Positions 1 to 7,637 of a stretch of 13,375 bases of DNA are shown here, one piece after another. This DNA comes from JBLNDG01 sp050261415 (GTDB lineage Bacteria > Bacillota > Clostridia > Lutisporales > Lutisporaceae), in NCBI GenBank assembly GCA_050261415.1, contig JBLNDG010000042.1, positions 1-13,375 on the forward strand, given 5' to 3'. Both the position numbers and the translations under genes were made by a program. The notes beneath the pieces were generated by a model. It did not search any database and had not been told where the DNA came from. It worked only from the letters and a program-made list of their open reading frames with translations. Position 1 is the stretch's first letter. Each line of letters opens with the position of its first letter.

Positions 1-128
1 CACAGAAGGTGGGACAGGAAGCGAACCCAAGCAACTATCTCCTGATGCATGCAATGGGACCCAATGTGGCAGGAGTTATAGGCTCAGCAGTTGCAGCTGG
101 GGTACTGCTCGCAATGCTGGGTAAATAA
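1..128 (+). CDS. Na+-translocating decarboxylase beta subunit, C-terminal end (partial)
   Basis: Only the last 41 codons are present, read from base 3 and ending at TAA 126-128; the gene begins outside the window. The peptide contains MHAMGPNVAGVIGSA followed by a hydrophobic VAAGVLLAML tail. I recognise this as the conserved C-terminus of the OadB/GcdB/MmdB family, the integral membrane subunit that couples decarboxylation of a biotin-bound carboxyl group to Na+ export in anaerobes. The hydrophobic tail fits a final membrane helix. The substrate (oxaloacetate, glutaconyl-CoA or methylmalonyl-CoA) cannot be told from this end alone, so no symbol is given. A strong terminator overlaps the stop codon, so this is the last gene of its operon. 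Confidence 0.88.
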   Translation, partial: QKVGQEANPSNYLLMHAMGPNVAGVIGSAVAAGVLLAMLGK

Positions 129-159
129 AAGCTCGGAGGCATCGAGCCTCCTCGCTTTT
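127..159 (+). terminator. Rho-independent terminator after the decarboxylase gene
   Basis: GGAGGC (135-140) pairs with GCCTCC (146-151) around the loop ATCGA. An outer AAAAGC/GCTTTT pair (127-132 with 154-159) extends the stem across a 2x2 TC/TC mismatch. The descending arm ends in four T residues. It starts within the stop codon of the decarboxylase gene. Confidence 0.9.
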
Positions 160-407
160 GACTGATTCTACTTTGGTAGAATGTCCACTAATAAAAAAAA
201 CACGAAAGAAAATATAATTTCTTTCCTGTTTCTTTTTGCATATAAATGCTTTTTAAACCAAAAATTTTCATAAAAACTTAATATAACTTAAAACTCTTGT
301 AACATATTTGGAGTATAATATGAGTAAGATTATAGACATCCCGGCTTTATGACAAATACTTTTACTCGCTTAAATCGCTGTAGTATACGGTGCAAGGAGG
401 GGTAGAA
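160..407 (+). promoter_or_regulatory. AT-rich intergenic region with hairpins and a candidate -10 box
   Basis: No gene is seen here. Two perfect hairpins are present: ATTCTAC/GTAGAAT (165-182, loop TTTG) and GAAAGAAA/TTTCTTTC (204-225, loop ATATAA). The second is followed by a T-rich stretch and could act as a weak extra terminator. A consensus TATAAT lies at 314-319, about 90 bases before the next start codon, but no convincing -35 box is correctly spaced, so the promoter call is tentative. The ribosome binding site AAGGAGGGG at 394-402 closes the region and sets the start at 408. Confidence 0.4.
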
Positions 408-869
408 ATGAAAAGCATAACGTACGGTGAAGTTAGTTTTGATAAGATGTGCAAGCTGATAAAAAGGTACATTTTGAGTGACAGGGACAAGGAGTTCAAT
501 ATTACAGTCGGTACTGATTCACAAAATTTCGACATGACAAAAATTGTTGTGGTAGTCGCAGTATGGAAGGTCGGAAACGGCGGTATATTTTTCTATGACC
601 TTAAGAACGTAAGCAAGATAACTAATATAAGACAGAAAATATTCTACGAAACCAGTCTCAGCCTTGAAATGGCCAGGAGGCTTGCGGAAACCCTTAAAAA
701 TGAAAACATAAAATGCGATATTGACATACATGTTGATGCCGGTGATGAAGGCCCTTCCTCAAAAATGATACCAGAAATTGTTGGATGGGTAAAGGCATGC
801 GGGTTCGAATGCAAGACAAAACCCGAATCCTATGCTGCATCCTGTATAGCAAATAAGTATTCCAAATAG
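408..869 (+). CDS. ykuK: YkuK/DUF458-like, RNase H-like protein
   Basis: A 153-residue protein. The ATG at 408 is chosen because AAGGAGGGG ends 5 bases upstream; the frame stays open a little further upstream to a GTG at 390, but that would place the ribosome binding site inside the gene. The pattern matches what I know of the YkuK (DUF458) family, predicted to have an RNase H-like fold: an early ITVGTDSQNF motif (acidic D37) on a beta strand, a hydrophobic KIVVVVAVW strand, an HVDAGDEGPSS motif, and a C-terminal KPESYAASCIANKYSK ending. It has no signal peptide or membrane segment, so it should be cytoplasmic. In Bacillus the family is poorly characterised; a nuclease role is inferred from fold, not shown. 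Length is about normal for the family. The next gene lies 107 bases downstream on the same strand, with no clear terminator between. Confidence 0.82.
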   Translation: MKSITYGEVSFDKMCKLIKRYILSDRDKEFNITVGTDSQNFDMTKIVVVVAVWKVGNGGIFFYDLKNVSKITNIRQKIFYETSLSLEMARRLAETLKNENIKCDIDIHVDAGDEGPSSKMIPEIVGWVKACGFECKTKPESYAASCIANKYSK

Positions 870-976
870 TTTTAAATATTGGCAAGATAGACAAACCGTG
901 CCTCATATAATTATACTGATTGATGATATTATCAAGAAAATCAATACATTGATGCTTGATATGTGGAGGGGTTGTT

Positions 977-1699
977 TTGAGGCAACGTGTTATAATTGCT
1001 GCAATTTTGCTTGTAATGCTCATTATGCTCCCTTGGATACCTATTGAAACCAGAGATGCATCGGATATGAAAGCCTATGAGGAATGGGAAATGCAATGTA
1101 TCAATGAATATAAGGAGAGCGGTGAGTATTACATATTTGTTGATGTTCCCCAGTATAAACTGTATCTTTATAAGGGTGATGAACTTGTAAAGGAGTATAA
1201 GATTTCTACCGGCACATACGATACTCCGTCTCCGGTAGGAGTATGGAAGATAATATCCAAGGCAGACTGGGGAGAAGGCTTTGGCGGAAGATGGCTGGGA
1301 TTTAATGTCCCCTGGGGGAAATACGGAATACATGGTACCTTGAATCCTGGCAGTATAGGCTGGAACTCATCCCAGGGATGTATAAGAATGTTTAACAAGG
1401 ATGTCAAAGAGCTATCTTCGATTGTAAAGCATGGTACACCGGTTGAAATATACGGCGGAGCACTTGGACCCTTTAGCAGCAGTCTGAGGCTGCTGACTCC
1501 GGGCGACAGGGGTGCAGATGTAATGGAGGTTCAAAAAAGACTTCAAAAGTTGGGATATTTCAATGGTAATCCTGATGGGGTTTATGGTGCTGCAACTGAA
1601 GCGGCAGTTGTCAAATTCCAGAAGGATAACAAGCTGAAGGTGGATAAGAAGATAGGCAAGACGATGTATGAATTGTTAGGAATTGTAGCTTTTGAATAA
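977..1699 (+). CDS. L,D-transpeptidase (YkuD domain) with C-terminal peptidoglycan-binding domain
   Basis: A 240-residue protein. I place the start at TTG 977 because GGAGGGG (965-971) lies 5 bases before it; in-frame TTG 956 lacks such a site. An N-terminal hydrophobic run (about residues 5-18) is a signal anchor or signal peptide, so the enzyme acts outside the membrane. The YkuD domain follows (about 45-160), with catalytic signature HG (H119) and SQGCIRM (nucleophile C135). Enzymes of this family cross-link peptidoglycan stem peptides in a beta-lactam-tolerant way or attach proteins to the wall. Residues about 170-235 form a PG_binding_1 domain, with PGDRGADVMEVQKRL, LGYFNG, DGVYGAATEAAVVKFQ. 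All catalytic residues are present and the frame is intact. The stop codon is followed within 20 bases by the structured repeat, whose hairpin would terminate this transcript. Confidence 0.93.
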   Translation: MRQRVIIAAILLVMLIMLPWIPIETRDASDMKAYEEWEMQCINEYKESGEYYIFVDVPQYKLYLYKGDELVKEYKISTGTYDTPSPVGVWKIISKADWGEGFGGRWLGFNVPWGKYGIHGTLNPGSIGWNSSQGCIRMFNKDVKELSSIVKHGTPVEIYGGALGPFSSSLRLLTPGDRGADVMEVQKRLQKLGYFNGNPDGVYGAATEAAVVKFQKDNKLKVDKKIGKTMYELLGIVAFE

Positions 1700-1718
1700 A
1701 AAAACTGGTGCGGTAGTT

Positions 1719-1811
1719 AGGCGCGGTTCAATAGGGCAAATTACTGAACCATATCCAAAACCGATACGGAAAAGACGGAAACCATATAGCCTTGTGGTTT
1801 CCGTTCTTTTT
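1719..1811 (+). repeat. 93-nt structured repeat, copy 1 (candidate RNA element with terminator)
   Basis: The segment recurs at 7263-7354 with 11 substitutions and one single-base gap. Predicted structure in order: GGTTCA (1725-1730) pairs with TGAACC (1745-1750); a small CCG-ATA-CGG hairpin (1761-1769); then a 9-bp stem CGGAAACCA/TGGTTTCCG (1776-1803) followed by TTCTTTTT. It sits directly behind the L,D-transpeptidase gene and before a decayed gene. I do not recognise it as any riboswitch or RNA family I can recall. It may be a leader-type attenuator, a small RNA or a mobile repeat that carries a terminator. Confidence 0.7.
1776..1811 (+). terminator. Terminator hairpin of repeat copy 1
   Basis: A perfect 9-bp stem, CGGAAACCA with TGGTTTCCG, closes a 10-base loop and is followed by TTCTTTTT. 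It would end transcripts from the L,D-transpeptidase gene. Confidence 0.8.
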
Positions 1812-1865
1812 GTGGGCTTTAGCCTGTTGAGTTCACAAAAAAAGCGAGCGAATAAACCACCCGCT

Positions 1866-2310
1866 ATGGACGGACGTTTATTGATTGTGTCAGCAGATGT
1901 TAAAAAAATTGGTGATGTTATTAGGAAAGTACTTTACACCGATATTAAAACCTATATATACGGATATGAAATTGAATCATATACAATATTGGGGGCAGGA
2001 CTGTAATACCGGTTGAGTCACTTAAGGTGTATGGATATAATGTAAAATGGAATGATAAAGAGAGGCGATTAGATGTTATATCTCCTGCAACAAGTACTAT
2101 TTTAGGAAAAGTAGCATTGCCGGAAGGAACAGTAGCACTAAAGGGTGGTATTGATATTCAAATTGACGCACTTGTAAACCAAATGATCCAAATATACCGA
2201 CTGTAGGTGGTATGAATCTTTGGGGAATTACTCATAATGTTCATAAAATATTTGGCTAAAGCTTTTACAATATGCCGGATGCAATCAAACAAATATATAA
2301 ATCAAGATAA
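1866..2310 (+). pseudogene. Decayed secreted-protein gene with copper-amine-oxidase-type stalk domain
   Basis: The remnant reads across three frames. The first part contains VLYTDIKTYIYGYEIESYTILGAG and hits a stop at 2004-2006. Two bases out of phase, VIPVESLKVYGYNVKWNDKE and RRLDVI continue the same domain (2003 onward), followed by GKVALPEGTVALKGGIDIQI. A further shift near 2180 restores PNDPNIPTVGGMNLWGITHN and VHKIFG to a stop near 2259. A last open piece, YNMPDAIKQIYKSR, ends at 2310. The pattern 'DIK.YI.G.EI.SY.I......VPVE.L..YG..VKW' is typical of clostridial stalk domains named after the copper amine oxidase N-terminus, and the LPEG/GG segment of their usual follow-on domain. No signal peptide or good ribosome binding site is visible, so the 5' end is lost. 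Its exact left border is uncertain; it may start nearer 1890. Confidence 0.6.
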
Positions 2311-2315
2311 AGAAT

Positions 2316-3235
2316 CTACAACCTAACACACAGTCGGTCAATCACTTGCTCAGGAACTTCAGAAATGCTATCAATGAAACCATTAACAGCGTCGCAGATT
2401 TCATTTATTGTAGCATAAAAATCATTATATATCACAGAATGCTTAAGCCAGAACCACAGCCCCTCAACTAAGTTTAGTTTGGGGCTATATGGTGGCAGAA
2501 ACACCAGTTGAAGTCTTTCATTTTCCTGCAAAAACGGCTTTAATAGCTTTGCATGATATATACGAGCATTATCCAATATCAGAGCAATTTTTCCTGAAGG
2601 GTATTTTTCGAGTACTTTGTGCAGGAATTTGAGAAATACTTTTGCATCGTATCGCTCTTCTTCTATACAGTATACTTTGCCGGTTTCATAGTTCAATATT
2701 CCAAGCAGTTTAACACCGCGATGCTTCCCATAGGTAGGAATAAGTCGTTGTCTGCCCTTGGGAAACCAGGTTTTTATAATTGCTTGATAATCACTAATCA
2801 TTGATTCATCCTCAAAGAGGATATGGTCAATTTTTCCGTCAAGAAGTTTTTTTTTAACCCTCAAGCTCTTGTTTAAAGGCTTCCTGTTTTACAGGATCAG
2901 CTTTGGCTAATGTATATGTTGGCCTTGTATAGCTGAGCTTTATGCGGTGTAGTAAATTGAGCATTCCATTAATGCTGTACTCAACTTCAAAGTTTTCTTT
3001 TACCCATTTAACAGCCAGTGAAGAAGTCCAGTTTTTCCTATATAGAAAACCCACTTCGTCTGGCGTCTTAGTTAAGATAACATCGTATAGTTGCTTCTCC
3101 TGCTTATCAGTGAGCATTCGAGGTGCCCCAGGGCTATGGCGCATGACAAGGCCGTCCAGACCGTCTTGTTTATAATTCTTAATATAGATGCCAACATAAA
3201 GCGTATTCGTTTGTGCAGGTGATGCTTTCCATGTA
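2316..3235 (-). pseudogene. IS630-family transposase, 5'-truncated and frameshifted (copy A)
   Basis: Read on the minus strand, this encodes a DDE transposase of the IS630 type. It runs from the end of the helix-turn-helix region (YVGIYIKNYKQDGLDGLVMRHSPG) to the C-terminal PEQVIDRLCVRL and stop at 2316-2318. The DDE residues are visible in LFEDES, LILDNARIYH and SPKLNLVEGLW. A frameshift separates the two parts: the upstream frame ends at TAA just before a run of nine A (minus strand, about 2850-2860), and the downstream frame resumes as VKKKLLDGKID. The first roughly 40 residues, including the start codon, are absent; the frame instead runs in from the tail of a second IS630 transposase. 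It cannot make an active transposase as it stands. The border with copy B, about 3235, is approximate. Confidence 0.88.
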
Positions 3236-4110
3236 GTATCTTTAACGTGATTTATATAGTTATGGATGACATTTTTGCGGATATCTTCCCAAAGATGCTC
3301 GGCAGCATTAAGCTCAGAGCTGTACGGCGGCAGATATTTCCGCTCAATCCTTGTCTCCGTGAGCTTCTCAATGAACTGTTTTACCCGGTTTGTATGATGA
3401 TACCTTGCACTATCAAGAATAAGGGCGACCTTCTTGTTAGCATAACGCTTAGCCAGTTTATTTTAAAAAATTTTCGAAGCTTTTAGAATTCCCAGCTTCT
3501 TCAGTAGAGTAAATAACTTCTCCTGTTTTGGGGTTACAGGCTCCAAAGAGAACCTTTGCTGTTTGTCTGCACAACAGGCTGCTTTCCTGCCGGAGCCCAT
3601 TTGCAAGTGGTGGTTGGTTCATCAGTGATGACAGCTTCATCCTCATAAAGTATTACAGTATTATCATCTGCACTCTCAACCAGTTCCTTGAGTTCCTTTT
3701 TAAAGCTGCTTGTTTTTCAGGGTCTGCGTTCCTACACTGTTCCTTAGGACTTTGTAGTGAGTAACCTATCCTGTGAACCAAATCATACAAACTGCCTGCT
3801 ACATAGTTGACACCAAAACTTCCTACTGATCCATATTTTACAAGCGACATGGTACAATTACTTTTCTTAAATTCATGCTTCCAGGGAGACTCCAGCTATA
3901 GTTGGTACACTTGCACAAGCTGACCATTCGATAGCCTACATTCAGGACCTTTGTGCTTTTGTGGTATTAGGCCCAATAAGTCCCAGTGCATTATGCCGGT
4001 TAAGCCAGTCTCCCACAGTGGAATCTGATGTATTTAACACCTCAGCCACTTTGAGGCTTTTGTAACTTTCTATAAATTTGAGTATAGCCAGTTACCGGAT
4101 TTTGAGGTTT
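3236..4110 (-). pseudogene. Second IS630-family transposase remnant, multiply broken (copy B)
   Basis: This minus-strand remnant reads in order: a helix-turn-helix segment SYKSLKVAEVLNTSDSTVGDWLNRHNALG (near 3965-4085, with an in-frame stop just before it), a linker with VHRIGYSLQSPKEQ and NADPEKQAALKRN, the first acidic motif in LYEDEAVITDEP (near 3650), then after a frameshift LFGACNPKTGEVIYST, and after another shift LILDSARYHH and YSSELNAAEHLWEDIRKN. The three DDE positions can be traced, but across at least three frames. Its sequence differs clearly from copy A, so it is a different IS630 element and not a duplicate. Its last codons (NYINHVK) run in frame into copy A at about 3235, with B's own stop codon and right end missing. 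No terminal inverted repeat could be assigned. Confidence 0.8.
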
Positions 4111-4164
4111 GCATCGTTCGTTTCTCGGTAGATTATAAGTATAGGAGAATATGAAAGGGTAGAT

Positions 4165-4197
4165 GGCAGATATATTGTACATTGCAATATATCTGCC
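4165..4197. repeat. Perfect 13-bp inverted repeat
   Basis: GGCAGATATATTG (4165-4177) and CAATATATCTGCC (4185-4197) are exact reverse complements around a 7-base spacer. No T run follows on either strand, so it is not a standard terminator. It lies between the 5' end of IS630 copy B and the 3' end of the broken protease gene. It could be an operator, a small palindromic repeat or the relic of an IS end. Confidence 0.6.
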
Positions 4198-4260
4198 CCG
4201 ATATGATGCAGAATTAATTAACAAGTTGACAAAATAGTACATTATCCATGCTTTTATATC

Positions 4261-6008
4261 TTATTCTAAATATAATTGAATCATGAGGGTTTCTAATTCT
4301 CCATCCGCATTATCCCAACACAAATAACAATTATAGAACTTTTCCGGTATCAGGCCGCCTACATAATAGGTACCATCCCTATCACTGTTCGGAACGTACT
4401 CGTTTACAATGTCACCATTCTCATCCTCATGTATATACGCTATATAATAACGATGGGTCGCAGAAGGAGGATAGGTGACTTTTAAATAAGTTGAAGTTCT
4501 TGTTGGGTTTATTGTCAGTATTGATGCACCGTTTGTTAATGCGGCTGTACAATAGTTCATGCGATCCGAACGCTTCGCCCAATAGGTGTCCTGATCAGTA
4601 TACCAGTACAACTGGACATCATACTTATGTCCCGGCTTCAAACCGGTTATTGTATAAGTTCCGCTTGATAGATTCCACTGATTGGTGTTAGTGAACCAGA
4701 CTTGATCAGTAAAATCGTATACATACAAACCGTTGCCGCACATACTTTCATATGGAACTTTGATTTGTACGGTTACTGTACTGGTTGTGATATCGGTTAA
4801 CTTGACTGAAGGTGTATTAGGAGCTGCAGCACAAACATAAAGCGTATCGCTATAAGAGGTCATTAAATCAAGCATTGCATCAATGTCATAGTATTGATCG
4901 TCCGCATCCTTTGCAAAATATCCAACGAACCAACTGCAGTTAACAACCTGAGCTCCCATTTCATGTGCATAATTGATTGCATTGATTATAGCTGACTTTC
5001 TGGATATGAGTCCATCAGAAGAAAAAATCTTGCATGGTAGTATCTTTACGTTAGGTGCAACACCAATGCCTCCTACAGTGTTGTCCCTAGCTCCTATAAT
5101 TCCTGCTACATGTGTTCCATGAAAATGTTCCTGACTGTCAAATACGGTCCTGTCATTATTGAAAAAATCCCAGCCATTTATACATCATCAACATAGCCGT
5201 TACCGTCGTTGTCTATTCCATAGCCTGCTGTTTCACCATTGTTTCTATAAATGTTATCCCTTAAATCCGTATGGGAAATATCTATTCCGTTATCCAGTAC
5301 GGCAGCAAGGACATTACTTCCACCATTTGAGCTTGCCCACCCTGAATAAGCTGCAATATCTAAGTTTGGCGGTGCAACAGTACCACCTTCAGGCACCTCG
5401 AAGTCATAAAGTCCCCATTGATTGGCAAAGCCCGGGTCATTGGTCGGATTTATTGCACACAGGTCAACAGGTATATAATCCGAGGATACGTGTTTTACAT
5501 TCTTATCCTTTTTCAGTTTTTCCATAACTTTATACATGTTTTCCCGTGTATCCACTTTGATGACTTCCGCATTAACGCTGTCAAGTACACTCAGAATATT
5601 TACCTCACCAATATTAAATTCTTTTTTAAGTGAATCTTTAGTCTCATATTTGCCTGATATATCATAGTATTCTACAAAAATTACCGGGTTTTCAGTTTCA
5701 TATTTTTCAATAAGCTTTTTCTGCTTGTCCATCATTTCTTTTTTATTCTTCTCTATTTCTTCAGTGTCAATGAAATCTGCTGATACAGAAGGGTCATCAG
5801 ACTCTGATACTGTTATCTCAGGTAAATCTTCGACACTTAATTCCTGTAACTCTTCTATTTTGGGCAGTGATGCTTTATCATCTGATTGATTTATTTCTTC
5901 TGTGCTTGCCGCTGGTATTTCACCATTATCTGCATACAATCCCACAGTACTGGAAAATACTAAAGATATGACTAATAAAACTACAAATAACTTTTTAAGG
6001 TTTTTCAT
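4261..6008 (-). pseudogene. Secreted subtilisin-like (S8) serine protease, frameshifted and lacking the catalytic Ser segment
   Basis: The start is ATG 6008 because GGAGG lies 8 bases upstream; an in-frame ATG at 6023 would overlap that site. The protein begins with a signal peptide (about residues 1-26), an acidic linker, an I9-like propeptide (near 108-185) and the S8 domain. The catalytic Asp is in AAVLDNGID (D239). At 5178-5180 a one-base-type frameshift creates TAA; in the next frame the domain continues NGWDFFNN, then HFHGTHVAGIIGA with the catalytic His. After VVNCSW and TLYVCAA the frame jumps straight to APNTPSVKLTDI, a fibronectin-III-like C-terminal region. The oxyanion-hole Asn motif (AAGN) and the GTSMA-type Ser motif expected between them are missing, so about a third of the catalytic domain has been deleted near 4820-4840. 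The product cannot be an active protease. It follows the SLH-like gene by 38 bases, so the two were probably co-transcribed. Confidence 0.88.
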
Positions 6009-6046
6009 AATTATTACCTCCATTTTGTTTCTTTAGTGTTGGCGGC

Positions 6047-6700
6047 TCAATACACACCGCTTTTTATCACTTTCGAATCAATTATCCCTTTTTCAACTAA
6101 GGATTGGACAAGGGACTTCGAACCATCTTTTAGAGTTGCTTTTAAACCCTCGATTGTAGCAATGCACAGTTTGTCAATTGTGAAGGTTTTGTTGTTAGCA
6201 GCCGTTAGCTTGGACATCTCTTTCGTCTTCGCAAAATCAAACACTGTATCCCAGGAAAAATCCTTTGCATAGTCATAACCCAGTGCCACGAGAAGAACCT
6301 TGTAGTAAGCCTGTGCAGTCATCGGTTCATTTGGATGGAAGCTGCCGTCGGGATTACCAATGAAGCCATACTCAGGATGCACCTTCAAATATGCCATAAT
6401 TTTTTGGTCTTCTGCTGACGCTTTATCCGCATCGAGAAAGCTTTCCTTACCTTCATAGGCCATAGCAGTCTTCTCAAGATCAAAAATCCTCAAATAGATT
6501 CTTACTGCTTGTATTCTGGTAGGAATGCTTGCAGTATACTCAAGCGTAACGCCCTCTTCGATTGTTCCGGCTATGAACCCCAGATCCCTACATACTCTGG
6601 CTGATACAGATATATCATCCATTATGGTAGTGCCTGCGAAGGTAATCATGAACACAGACAACAGCATTGCAACTGCTAAGAGCTTCTTAATAATATTCAT
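6047..6700 (-). CDS. Secreted SLH-like (S-layer homology-type) protein
   Basis: A 217-residue protein. ATG 6700 is chosen because AAGGAGG ends 9 bases upstream; a GTG at 6709 lies inside that site. A signal peptide is clear (NIIKKLLAVAMLLSVFMITFAG). The mature part contains ISVSARVCRDLGFIAG, TRIQAVRIYLRIFDLE and YGFIGNPDGSFHPNEPMTAQAYYKVLLVALGY, which resemble divergent SLH repeats (the G.PDG.F.P..P.T pattern). I associate this arrangement with secreted proteins of Acetivibrio/Clostridium thermocellum-type bacteria, where it is often fused to stalk domains. Here it stands alone and ends naturally. SLH modules usually bind secondary cell wall polymers, so a role at the cell surface is likely, but the exact function is unknown. 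It is the first gene of a two-gene minus-strand unit with the broken S8 protease. Confidence 0.75.
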   Translation of the reverse strand: MNIIKKLLAVAMLLSVFMITFAGTTIMDDISVSARVCRDLGFIAGTIEEGVTLEYTASIPTRIQAVRIYLRIFDLEKTAMAYEGKESFLDADKASAEDQKIMAYLKVHPEYGFIGNPDGSFHPNEPMTAQAYYKVLLVALGYDYAKDFSWDTVFDFAKTKEMSKLTAANNKTFTIDKLCIATIEGLKATLKDGSKSLVQSLVEKGIIDSKVIKSGVY

Positions 6701-6776
6701 GGGCAACACCTCCTTTCCATTTATCTTTTAAAGATACTATTTTGTTATTAGTTTTAAGAGCATGTATTTATATAAT

Positions 6777-6804
6777 ATTTTACCAAATTGGGGATATTTT
6801 ACAA
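6777..6804 (-). promoter_or_regulatory. Candidate sigma-A promoter of the SLH-like gene
   Basis: On the minus strand TTGTAA (6804-6799) and TAAAAT (6782-6777) are separated by 16 bases, about 75 bases upstream of the start codon. The match is fair and the region very AT-rich, so chance is possible. Confidence 0.4.
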
Positions 6805-6823
6805 TGGTATTATGGTACTAATT

Positions 6824-6845
6824 GGCATATATGGATATATGTGCC
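6824..6845. repeat. Imperfect inverted repeat upstream of the SLH-like gene
   Basis: GGCATATAT (6824-6832) and ATATGTGCC (6837-6845) are inverted with one wobble mismatch around 4 bases. It sits just upstream of the candidate -35 box of the minus-strand unit, a position where an operator could act. It may also be coincidence in AT-rich DNA. Confidence 0.35.
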
Positions 6846-6913
6846 ATAAATGTCTTCGATTAAATTTTGCCCTTCCTGTTGACGAAAAGATTAACCGAAA
6901 ATTCAGGGGGGAT

Positions 6914-7232
6914 TTTTTGTTCCGGTACTGGGTTTTGAGCTGATTAAGTTGAAAAAGACGAAGCATATAATAAGTTATAAAAGCTTAGGTCTTGTTCTGA
7001 TTCTCATATGCTATATTTTCATGAGAGAAGAAGATATTTAAGCCTTTATTGGCTGCTTACCTTGCCAACTTTCACAAACCAGCTATCTATACTCTTAGGT
7101 GCAAATTTTCAGGAATACAGGAGTTTGTGGATAGATACCATCAATATACTGACAATCCTAATATCTGTGCTCAATATACTGATGTTTGATTATACCATGA
7201 AAATTGCAATAGGGCAGATAGCAGATTTATGA
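6914..7232 (+). pseudogene. Decayed membrane-protein gene, unidentified
   Basis: Two overlapping open frames look like one broken membrane protein. The first, from about 6914, reads VPVLGFELIKLKKTKHIISY and then a hydrophobic run KSLGLVLILICYIF, stopping near 7040. The second, one base out of phase, continues ERRRYLSLYWLLTLPTFTNQ, then a second helix-like stretch DTINILTILISVLNILM, and ends at TGA 7230-7232. There is no ribosome binding site at the ATG of the second frame (7008), though an AGGGGGG lies at about 6904-6910 before the first. I do not recognise the family. The second structured repeat begins about 30 bases after the stop, so this fragment is placed relative to it much as the L,D-transpeptidase gene is to copy 1. 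Confidence 0.4.
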
Positions 7233-7262
7233 AGTTCATATTTAAAAACCCTGGTAGATTTC

Positions 7263-7354
7263 AGGCGCGGTTCAATAGGCAAGTTACTGAATCATACCCA
7301 AAACCGATATGGAAAAGATGGAAGCCATATAGAATTATAGTTTCCATTCTTTTT
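7263..7354 (+). repeat. 93-nt structured repeat, copy 2
   Basis: This is the second copy of the element at 1719-1811, about 87% identical. The closing base pair of the terminator stem changes from C-G to T-A at both positions. Three further stem changes turn Watson-Crick pairs into G-U pairs: in the first hairpin, in the small CCG-ATA-TGG hairpin, and inside the terminator stem. One change in the stem is disruptive (C opposite A). The TTCTTTTT tail is kept. Confidence 0.7.
7322..7354 (+). terminator. Terminator hairpin of repeat copy 2
   Basis: TGGAAGC and GTTTCCA pair, with one G-U, and TTCTTTTT follows. It is weaker than in copy 1 because of a C-A mismatch near the loop. Confidence 0.55.
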
Positions 7355-7637
7355 ATGCCATATCTTCATGAGTCAGCTATAATGCAAACATTAACTTTGA
7401 AAAATACTGTGTGATATGCCGTGTATTCATAGTATCCTGACTGTTGGATACCCCATAGGATTCTCTCTGCAAATCTAACCGATTACATGACCAACAACGG
7501 AAGATTCGGAACAATTGGCACATCACTCCGATAAAGTTATAACAGCAGGTGTATATCGGAAAGACTAAAAGTTGTTGTATTTGCCATATAGACTTTCATC
7601 ACAAGTTGGGTATTGTATGATGCTGGAGGTGATGAAG

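Noticed and set aside
297..319. TTGTAA at 297 as the -35 box for TATAAT at 314.
   Set aside because: The spacing is only 11 bases, too short for a sigma-A promoter.
390..407. GTG 390 as start of the YkuK-like gene.
   Set aside because: It would put the strong AAGGAGGGG site inside the gene; ATG 408 has ideal spacing.
941..1333. Long minus-strand open frame opposite the L,D-transpeptidase.
   Set aside because: It lies antisense to a gene with complete catalytic motifs, has no ribosome binding site and resembles no family.
2850..2864. Programmed frameshift in IS630 copy A at a run of nine A.
   Set aside because: The upstream frame meets TAA before the ribosome reaches the A run, and no canonical slippery heptamer precedes the stop. 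The copy also lacks its N-terminus, so decay is simpler.
4600..4960. The fibronectin-like frame at 4261-4959 as an independent gene starting at ATG 4959.
   Set aside because: No ribosome binding site precedes it, and the same frame continues upstream through the protease His motif to 5180, so it is the 3' part of the broken protease gene.
1692..7414. The 93-nt repeat as protein-coding: both copies give similar peptides around PYPKPI/SYPKPI.
   Set aside because: The copies differ by a one-base gap that breaks the frame. Of 11 substitutions, 7 fall at the first codon position and 8 change the amino acid. There is no ribosome binding site, and the substitutions fit the predicted stems better.
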